From assembly GCA_949294665.1 (NCBI GenBank), contig CASFID010000043.1:1-64000 (forward strand): a stretch of 64,000 nt of DNA. Reading direction: 5' to 3'. The position numbers and the translations under genes were made by a program. This DNA comes from an uncultured Eubacteriales bacterium (GTDB lineage Bacteria > Bacillota > Clostridia > Lachnospirales > Lachnospiraceae). The notes under the pieces are model-generated. The model was not told the DNA's origin and made no database searches. It was given only the letters and a program-made list of their open reading frames with translations. Below are positions 53,527 to 64,000 of this stretch, piece by piece (the first letter of the stretch is position 1; each line of letters begins with the position of its first letter).

Positions 53527-56244
53527 TTAGCTGGATTGGATTTCTTCTTTTCGTTCCTGATAACGTGTCTCGGTATCCTGTATATATTCGTCTATGCAAT
53601 ATATCATTTTTTTATAGATTTCCCTACAAGACTTACGTTCGGTTTCGTCCTCTGTCGGGCTGAACATTTTATAAAGCGATTTGACTTTATCGACTCCCGA
53701 CTTATCAATCTGTCTCAGTCTGTCATCAATTGCCTCTTTAATGCTATTAGCATAGTTCAGCAGCTCTTCTTTTACCCAGATATACGAATACAAGTTGGTA
53801 TAAAGTTTTTTTGCTTCTTCGACTTTTTCATCTTTTTTATCTTTAGAGCGTTTATCTGCATTTTTCGGATCGCTCTTTTCTTTCGCCGACTCCCTGTGAT
53901 CAATAGGCTTACATTCCGTTTCCCAGAAAATCGTATGAACGATATAGTCTCTGACTTCCTGTTGGAGACTGCGCTCATAATTATTTCCTTCTGATACGTC
54001 GTATGCCTCCCGAAAAGTATCTTCATCGCAATCCAATATAGAGATTGCGGCAATATCCGAAAATACTTCCCGATATACCAGGATCAGTTCTTCTATGATA
54101 CTCTCCATAACTCCGCTTGTCTGCAGGCTGATTCTGTTCGGGTCCAGTTTTGCCTGGATCTGATAGAGCATCTGGTATTGTTCATAGAGTATATCTTGCT
54201 TCTCACCGTGGCTCTTCCCACTCAAAAGATCCATGACGTCTTCTGAAATCATATAAATCTCAGGATAAATTCCCGCGTCTTCGTTTGACAAAAACTCAAG
54301 GCATCCTTCTTCCAGCGGCCGCTGAATCTGTGTTGCATGATACTGGCCGTCTCCGCATTTATTCTTGATTATATTGTGCAGATACTTTACCGCCTTTTCC
54401 TGAGCTTTCTTCTTATTCTTTTTATAGATAACACTAAGTAACTCATATTCCTTACTGTCCTGCTCAAAATCAGACAGATATTCTTCCGGGAACACCCCCT
54501 CTGCCAGAAAATAGCCCAGCGTTATACCAATTCCTATTGCCCGCTCTTCTCTTTTTCTGATATCTGTACCCACATAATGCGCTACTTCATGCGTAAGTAT
54601 CAGCATAAAATGACGAGGCATATAAAGCGATCTTTGAGACGAGCAGAAACAGATCAGTCTGTCATGGCGGGGGATTCCCATATCGATCAGTGTCGTGACA
54701 GGACAGGATTCCATTTCCGGGGCAATGAAACATTTATATTCATAAGACCTGTCATTCAGAAATCCTATGACCTTATTTGCCAGCCACAGATATGTCAGAC
54801 ACAGTTTGATCGGAATCGAAAATGGAGCTCCACTGTACCCCGGAATCATAAGGAATGTCTGATCTGTATGGATCGTATGATAAATGATAGATGTTACAGC
54901 GTTAATGAAGTCACAGACAGAGTTTTTAATTGTTGCAAGCATATAAACACTCTCCGGATTGTCTGCCTCCTGCAGCGCATAATCCAGATGTCTTTCAAAC
55001 ATATCAAATGCCGGAAAGAGCAGATAAAACATATCTTTTGCCATAGGGAATCCTTCATACTGCATCAGAGTATTGAGCGTCTGGATCATTGCTTTGTAAT
55101 ATGAATACAGGCTTTCATCTGCTTTTGCATATGCTTCATTCATTTGAGAGTTATATTTGTCGATCAGAACTTCGCACCAGAATTTTTCTTTCTTCTCTTT
55201 ATTTTTTTCGTCTTCGGCAGCGCCTTTGTCTACCTCCTTTTTCTGTTTATTATCCGGGCTTTCTTCTGTCTTTACAGCGTCGCACTCTTCGACAGATAGA
55301 GCAGATATATGAAATTCCGTTTCTATATTATATATTTCTGTCCCAAAAAGAGGATTCTTGTGTGTAAGTATCCCCTTCTCTCCCGGCACATAAAGAGAGA
55401 GCAAATCCCGTATCTGCAGATTCTCTATGTCAAAGACAGCCACCTGATGCCCATAAGCGGGAAAAGCCTGTATCTTTGGCGCAGGTTCCCCATCTTTTTT
55501 ACATTCTCTGATCCGTCTTCTGATCTGGCAGCCTAACTTTTGTAGTGTCTCTTTCTTTCCTGATGTAGCGATCCGCAATGTTATCCTTGCTATGCTATCA
55601 TTTATATAGCAGGGAACTCCGTTCCATTCTTCCCGGAAGAAATCGGTACAACTTCCCAGATATGCCTCATTGACACCAACCACTGTATACATATACCGGA
55701 TTTGTTCCATGTCATCAATAACTCTCAGAATATTCTCAATTTTTTCCAGTCTGTTGCTCAACACCAGCACGATCAGATCCGCATTATCAAATGTATAGTA
55801 GGTACGAATCCTTATATATCCATCTGGATTTTCTCCGTCTGTCTTATCCATCTCTATATACTCGCCAATCGACTGAAAGAGCATTGCATTTTTTAATCTC
55901 ACAAATCCCACGGCAAAATATGGACTCGTTTTATAACTTTTCCAGAATTTTTCAGTCTCTTTCCTGTCTATATCATCGGAAAGATTTCTGAAAATACCGA
56001 TATTCTGTCGACTGTGTATTCCATCAAGTTTTTCAATGCTTTCTCCCGAACCGTACCACAATTGAGAGATCGGTGCATTTGAACGCTTCTTAAAGAGTTT
56101 ATTTTTCTCGGGCGGAGCCTCTGCGATACTGATACCATCATAGTATCCCCAGCAGGAATATTCGCATTTCATTTCATATCTGTATTTTTCAAAATAATGC
56201 TGTTTCTGAAGCGTCAGTATTCTTACATCCTTATTTTTATCCAT
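53527..56244 (-). CDS. Large HExxH putative zinc metalloprotease of unknown family
   Basis: A 905-aa protein I cannot assign to a family. The N-terminal half (about 1-340) is mixed alpha/beta with many aromatic residues. A Lys/Glu-rich linker follows (about 345-385), then a helical region. His552-Glu-Val-Ala-His556 (LILTHEVAHYVGTD) is a gluzincin-type zinc motif. Glu726 in REVFSDIAAISI is a plausible third ligand (ExxxD). The C-terminal 120 residues contain another Lys/Glu/Asp-rich segment. No signal peptide, so it is probably cytoplasmic. ATG 56244 lies two bases after the stop of the membrane protein gene, which overlaps its ribosome-binding site, so the two are coupled. Confidence 0.75.
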   Translation of the reverse strand: MDKNKDVRILTLQKQHYFEKYRYEMKCEYSCWGYYDGISIAEAPPEKNKLFKKRSNAPISQLWYGSGESIEKLDGIHSRQNIGIFRNLSDDIDRKETEKFWKSYKTSPYFAVGFVRLKNAMLFQSIGEYIEMDKTDGENPDGYIRIRTYYTFDNADLIVLVLSNRLEKIENILRVIDDMEQIRYMYTVVGVNEAYLGSCTDFFREEWNGVPCYINDSIARITLRIATSGKKETLQKLGCQIRRRIRECKKDGEPAPKIQAFPAYGHQVAVFDIENLQIRDLLSLYVPGEKGILTHKNPLFGTEIYNIETEFHISALSVEECDAVKTEESPDNKQKKEVDKGAAEDEKNKEKKEKFWCEVLIDKYNSQMNEAYAKADESLYSYYKAMIQTLNTLMQYEGFPMAKDMFYLLFPAFDMFERHLDYALQEADNPESVYMLATIKNSVCDFINAVTSIIYHTIHTDQTFLMIPGYSGAPFSIPIKLCLTYLWLANKVIGFLNDRSYEYKCFIAPEMESCPVTTLIDMGIPRHDRLICFCSSQRSLYMPRHFMLILTHEVAHYVGTDIRKREERAIGIGITLGYFLAEGVFPEEYLSDFEQDSKEYELLSVIYKKNKKKAQEKAVKYLHNIIKNKCGDGQYHATQIQRPLEEGCLEFLSNEDAGIYPEIYMISEDVMDLLSGKSHGEKQDILYEQYQMLYQIQAKLDPNRISLQTSGVMESIIEELILVYREVFSDIAAISILDCDEDTFREAYDVSEGNNYERSLQQEVRDYIVHTIFWETECKPIDHRESAKEKSDPKNADKRSKDKKDEKVEEAKKLYTNLYSYIWVKEELLNYANSIKEAIDDRLRQIDKSGVDKVKSLYKMFSPTEDETERKSCREIYKKMIYCIDEYIQDTETRYQERKEEIQSS

Positions 56245-56246
56245 TT

Positions 56247-57377
56247 TCACTTCCCCCCTTTATTCTCCAGCTCCAGTATCCGTTTCATCTCTATACCTGT
56301 AAAAAATGTCTCATTGCTTTCTTTCTTGAAACATTCCCGTTTATATTCATATATCTGTTCCCAGAATCGGAGCATATATACTATGTCTTTCTGCTTAACA
56401 GGAGCGCCCAGATACTTTGTAAATTCATACATATATATTTTTCGCCAACGCCTGAAACTTTTTTCCTCCAGATAAATTTCATAAACAAGCATCCTCAGGA
56501 TCAGCCTTCTGTAACTTTGTTCGTCCCCATAATTATATTCTGAAATCGCAGTAAGAATATCTCTGATATGCGGGGCTTCATCACTTTCCCAGAACTCAAA
56601 AAGCGGAAGGAGAACCGCGGTCTGTTCATCAAGTTCTTTTGTTTGGCCGAGTATATTTTTAATAAACAAAATCTGCATATCATTATTCTTCATTCTCGGG
56701 ATAATAAAATAAATAACTCTATACAACATCCATAGTGGAATTTTCTCTTTTTCATCATTTTTATCCCGAAAAAACACATATCTTATAATCTCAGAAAGAA
56801 AATCGATATCTTCTTCCTTTGTACAATCGATATTTCGGAGAAACATTTTTAATTCTTCACATTCATCTCCTGTTTTTACACTGGAAATCTTTATTTTTAA
56901 CAATTCTTTCAGATGAAGTATCATAATATCCGACCGTGTCCCCATCGCTATTTCATATAGTGAATACGCAAGCGCGGTCAGAAGGAATACCGCTATGCAT
57001 ACTGATGTGATCGGGCACCATATTATGATCATAAATATACTAAGGCAAAGATCTGCAAACAGTGCAATACAAATCATTCTCTTTTCCCATATTACTAAAT
57101 GGCAGGAAATCACGCTCCAGTTGCTCAATCCATAAAAGCTCTCGTCCTTTCGCCCCAGATAATACACGAGAGGCGCCATGACCAGCGCCCATAAAGCCAG
57201 TAGTGCGGATATCATCGTTTCATCAGCAGCACAAAAAATCCTTATAAGAAAAATCTTTGTAATATACTGATATGTACACATATTTATACAATCGATCACT
57301 AATGTACATATAACAAAAACCGTATTAAAAATTGCCAACACTCCGGCTAACCGAAATAACGAAATTGTTTTATTCAC
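56247..57377 (-). CDS. Multi-pass membrane protein paired with the HExxH protein
   Basis: A 376-aa protein with about five membrane segments in residues 8-150 and a helical cytoplasmic domain rich in charged and aromatic residues (about 160-376). GTG start at 57377 with GAGGAG upstream. I recognise no family. It lies just after the rpoC terminator on the same strand and is coupled to the metalloprotease gene, so the two probably act together, perhaps as a membrane sensor and a protease effector. Lower GC than rpoC suggests acquisition. Confidence 0.7.
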   Translation of the reverse strand: MNKTISLFRLAGVLAIFNTVFVICTLVIDCINMCTYQYITKIFLIRIFCAADETMISALLALWALVMAPLVYYLGRKDESFYGLSNWSVISCHLVIWEKRMICIALFADLCLSIFMIIIWCPITSVCIAVFLLTALAYSLYEIAMGTRSDIMILHLKELLKIKISSVKTGDECEELKMFLRNIDCTKEEDIDFLSEIIRYVFFRDKNDEKEKIPLWMLYRVIYFIIPRMKNNDMQILFIKNILGQTKELDEQTAVLLPLFEFWESDEAPHIRDILTAISEYNYGDEQSYRRLILRMLVYEIYLEEKSFRRWRKIYMYEFTKYLGAPVKQKDIVYMLRFWEQIYEYKRECFKKESNETFFTGIEMKRILELENKGGK

Positions 57378-57424
57378 GGGTATCTCCTCAATGTCCGCGT
57401 ATTGGGACTTTGTAAAAAAAATAA

Positions 57425-57459
57425 TGATCAGACTTTTTCCTGCCGAAAAAGTCTGATCA
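57425..57459 (-). terminator. rpoC terminator
   Basis: TGATCAGACTTTTT (57425-57438) and AAAAAGTCTGATCA (57446-57459) form a 14-bp perfect stem with a 7-base loop. On the minus strand it is followed by TTATTTTTTTT. Confidence 0.92.
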
Positions 57460-57519
57460 CCACTTCTTTATAATATCATATTTATTTTAACTCTACAATG
57501 CCAGATGCATACTTTTCTG

Positions 57520-61248
<3,729 letters not shown>

Positions 61249-61265
61249 AGATATGGCTCCTCCCA

Positions 61266-64000
61266 TTAGTTTTCATCATATCCTGAATACTCGTCGAATT
61301 CGATCTCTTCGGGTTCGCTGTCGTCCGTCTCTTCTTCGGGTTCAACGTCCTCCAGTTCTTCTCCTACAAACTCCTGCTCCGTGAAACCATGCTCACCGAA
61401 AGATTCGTTCTGGTCGCGGTACTTTCTGTCTCCTTCAATGATGTGGCGCAGATCAGTCTCGCCGTAGTCGACATTCTCCATGATCTCCACTTCCGTATTG
61501 TCGTCGCGCAGCACACGCACGTCAAGCGCCAGTGACTGCAGTTCTTTTAAGAGCACCTTGAAGGATTCCGGTATTCCCGGTTCCGGTATATTCTCTCCCT
61601 TGATGATCGCCTCGTAAGTCTTCACACGGCCTACCACATCGTCAGACTTCACTGTCAGGATCTCCTGCAGCGTGTAGGAAGCGCCGTAGGCTTCGAGAGC
61701 CCATACCTCCATCTCTCCGAAACGCTGTCCGCCGAACTGCGCTTTTCCTCCCAGCGGCTGCTGAGTAACAAGTGAGTACGGTCCTGTGGAACGCGCATGG
61801 ATCTTGTCGTCTACAAGATGATGCAGCTTCAGATAGTGCATGTGTCCGATCGTGACCGGGCTGTCAAAAAACTCTCCGGTACGACCGTCTCTTAAGCGGA
61901 CTTTTCCGTCTCTTGAGAGCGGTACGCCCTTCCACAGTTTTCTGTGCTCCCTGTTTTCCGAGAGATACTGAAGCACTTCCGGGAGAAGCTCTTCGCCATG
62001 TTTCTTTTCAAATTCATCCCACTCAAGATTTACATAGTCGTTTGCAAGTTCCAGAGTGTCCATGATGTCTACCTCGTTCGCTCCGTCAAACACCGGAGTG
62101 GAGATGTTAAATCCAAGCGCTTTTGCCGCAAGGCTCAAGTGGATCTCGAGTACCTGTCCAATGTTCATACGGGACGGAACGCCCAGAGGATTCAGCACGA
62201 TATCGAGAGGACGCCCGTTCGGAAGGAACGGCATATCCTCCACCGGCAGTACGCGGGAAACGACACCCTTATTTCCATGTCGTCCGGCCATCTTATCACC
62301 GACAGAGATCTTTCTCTTCTGTGCGATATAGATGCGGACCGCCTGATTTACACCGGGCGACAGTTCGTCTCCATTTTCTCTCGTAAACACTTTCGCATCT
62401 ACGACGATACCATACTCGCCGTGCGGTACTTTCAGGGAAGTATCCCTTACCTCGCGCGCTTTCTCTCCGAAGATAGCGCGGAGCAGTCTCTCCTCGGCAG
62501 TGAGCTCTGTCTCCCCTTTCGGAGTAACTTTACCGACCAGGATATCACCTGCGCGGACCTCTGCGCCGATACGGATGATTCCTCTCTCATCCAGATCTTT
62601 GAGCGCGTCGTCGCCCACACCGGGAATATCTCTTGTGATCTCCTCTGGTCCGAGTTTTGTATCTCTCGCCTCTGCCTCATACTCTTCGATATGAACAGAA
62701 GTATATACGTCATCCTGTACCAGACGCTCGCTTAAGAGAACAGCGTCCTCGTAGTTATAGCCTTCCCAGGTCATGAAGCCGATCAGCGGATTCTTACCGA
62801 GCGCCATCTCGCCGCCGGAAGTGGACGGACCGTCCGCGATCACCTGTCCTTCTTCCACTGCATCGCCTTTGTTGACGATCGGCCTCTGATTGTAGCAGTT
62901 GCTCTGATTGCTTCTCTGGAATTTCGTCAGTTTATATGACTTCTTCGTGCCGTCTTCATGGCGGATCACGATTTCCGTGGATGTAGAGCTCTCAACTGTA
63001 CCCGCCTGTTCTGCAACGATGCACACGCCCGAGTCTACGGCGGCTTTTACTTCCATTCCCGTACCGACTACCGGAGCTTCTGTTGTCAGCAGCGGCACTG
63101 CCTGGCGCTGCATGTTGGACCCCATGAGTGCACGGTTGGCATCGTCGTTCTGGAGGAACGGGATCAGCGCCGTAGCCACGGAGAATACCATCTTCGGGGA
63201 TACGTCCATGTAGTCGAATTTATTTCTCTCATATTCCTGTGTCTCTTCGCGGTAGCGACCGGATACATTCTTATTTACAAAGTGTCCGTCCGCATCCAGC
63301 GGCGTGTTCGCCTGAGCCACATGATAGTTATCTTCCTCGTCCGCAGTCATGTAGACCACTTCGTCCGTTACGCGCGGATTATCCGGGTCCGACTTGTCGA
63401 CCTTACGATACGGAGCCTCGATAAATCCGTACTGGTTGATCCTTGCATAACATGCAAGAGAGTTGATCAGACCGATGTTCGGACCTTCCGGCGTCTCGAT
63501 CGGACACATTCTTCCGTAATGGGAATAATGTACGTCGCGCACCTCAAATCCGGCACGGTCTCTGGAGAGACCTCCCGGTCCGAGAGCTGAGAGACGTCTC
63601 TTGTGCGTCAACTCGCCCAGCGGGTTGTTCTGATCCATGAACTGGGAGAGCTGGGAAGAACCGAAGAACTCTTTCACCGCAGCGGTCACGGGCTTGATAT
63701 TGATCAGCGACTGAGGAGAAATCCCCTCCTGATCCTGCGTCGTCATACGTTCGCGCACCACTCTCTCCAGTCTGGAAAGTCCGATCCTGTACTGATTCTG
63801 CAACAGTTCGCCTACCGCGCGGATCCGACGGTTGCCCAGATGATCGATGTCGTCGTCATTTCCGATCCCGTACTCAAGATGCATATTATAGTTGATAGAT
63901 GCGAAAATATCATCTTTTGTAATGTGCTTCGGGATCAGGTCATGGATGTCGCGCCTGATCATCCGTTTCATCTCATCGACATCGCCGCCTGACTCCTGGA
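61266..64000 (-). CDS. rpoB: RNA polymerase beta subunit, C-terminal part
   Basis: The frame is open to the right edge, so the 5' part is outside. It contains about 910 residues, including the rifampicin-binding region [32 protein letters not shown], without the usual resistance substitutions, and the C-terminal '[24 protein letters not shown]' clamp contact. The C-terminus has an acidic tail, as in rpoC. Same operon as rpoC. Confidence 0.98.
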   Translation of the reverse strand, partial: QESGGDVDEMKRMIRRDIHDLIPKHITKDDIFASINYNMHLEYGIGNDDDIDHLGNRRIRAVGELLQNQYRIGLSRLERVVRERMTTQDQEGISPQSLINIKPVTAAVKEFFGSSQLSQFMDQNNPLGELTHKRRLSALGPGGLSRDRAGFEVRDVHYSHYGRMCPIETPEGPNIGLINSLACYARINQYGFIEAPYRKVDKSDPDNPRVTDEVVYMTADEEDNYHVAQANTPLDADGHFVNKNVSGRYREETQEYERNKFDYMDVSPKMVFSVATALIPFLQNDDANRALMGSNMQRQAVPLLTTEAPVVGTGMEVKAAVDSGVCIVAEQAGTVESSTSTEIVIRHEDGTKKSYKLTKFQRSNQSNCYNQRPIVNKGDAVEEGQVIADGPSTSGGEMALGKNPLIGFMTWEGYNYEDAVLLSERLVQDDVYTSVHIEEYEAEARDTKLGPEEITRDIPGVGDDALKDLDERGIIRIGAEVRAGDILVGKVTPKGETELTAEERLLRAIFGEKAREVRDTSLKVPHGEYGIVVDAKVFTRENGDELSPGVNQAVRIYIAQKRKISVGDKMAGRHGNKGVVSRVLPVEDMPFLPNGRPLDIVLNPLGVPSRMNIGQVLEIHLSLAAKALGFNISTPVFDGANEVDIMDTLELANDYVNLEWDEFEKKHGEELLPEVLQYLSENREHRKLWKGVPLSRDGKVRLRDGRTGEFFDSPVTIGHMHYLKLHHLVDDKIHARSTGPYSLVTQQPLGGKAQFGGQRFGEMEVWALEAYGASYTLQEILTVKSDDVVGRVKTYEAIIKGENIPEPGIPESFKVLLKELQSLALDVRVLRDDNTEVEIMENVDYGETDLRHIIEGDRKYRDQNESFGEHGFTEQEFVGEELEDVEPEEETDDSEPEEIEFDEYSGYDEN

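Noticed and set aside
63600..63720. Rifampicin-resistance substitution in the beta subunit
   Set aside because: The [13 protein letters not shown]...[13 protein letters not shown] region has the sensitive residues.

Overview
The window looks like a chromosomal segment of a Gram-positive gut anaerobe of the Lachnospiraceae type (Dorea, Blautia or Clostridium scindens relatives). The evidence is the paired GlgC/GlgD, SpoVG, a short-form ProS behind a T-box, a DnaD/DnaI-like replication pair, a Bacillota-type (type VIIb) secretion locus and a Tn4451-class mobilizable element. Genus assignment is inference. No rRNA, tRNA or CRISPR array was seen.

Layout. (1) 1-3860: right end of an integrative mobilizable element: Cys-rich protein, RepA-like protein, MOB relaxase, TnpW and a large serine recombinase. 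It ends inside a truncated XRE-family regulator (3859-4317). (2) 4348-5713: a hicAB toxin-antitoxin island bounded by two identical 136-bp copies of the 3' end and terminator of tuf. (3) 5659-10415: the str operon on the minus strand (rpsL-rpsG-fusA-tuf) with a promoter and a hairpin-rich leader. (4) 10491-16979: a secreted transglutaminase-domain surface protein (+), then cysK and T-box-controlled proS (-). (5) 17001-32946: a type VIIb secretion locus read right to left: esaA, WXG100 esxA, essA-like, esaB, essB, essC, two small helical partner proteins, a 716-aa LXG-like effector, two tandem copies of a membrane-anchored candidate immunity protein, a frameshifted gene and one more membrane protein. 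(6) 33139-37021: polysaccharide deacetylase (+), then TelA-like and XpaC-like genes (-). (7) 37114-43166: RluA-type pseudouridine synthase and a nucleoside salvage cluster (frameshifted Na+/solute symporter, cytidine deaminase, uridine phosphorylase, SIS isomerase, divergent phosphopentomutase), with a Crp/Fnr-type regulator beside it. (8) 43324-46162: spoVG and glgC-glgD. (9) 46348-51206: murC, DnaD-domain protein, DnaC/DnaI-like loader and prs. (10) 51275-53521: a KdpDE-like two-component pair without a Kdp pump in the window, and a small 61-aa transcription unit. (11) 53527-57377: a two-gene module of unknown function (multi-pass membrane protein plus a 905-aa HExxH protein). (12) 57425-64000: rpoC and the 3' part of rpoB.

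How it fits together. rpoB-rpoC and rpsL-rpsG-fusA-tuf keep the same strand and relative order as in the classic contiguous cluster, but about 47 kb of mixed core and accessory genes lies between them. The accessory content (mobilizable element, hicAB island, secretion locus, metalloprotease module) sits next to these highly expressed housekeeping genes. The most interesting items are the type VII effector/immunity block with its recent tandem duplication, the tuf-derived repeats around hicAB, the unknown HExxH/membrane pair behind rpoC, and a phosphopentomutase that has Val where the family carries its phospho-acceptor Thr.
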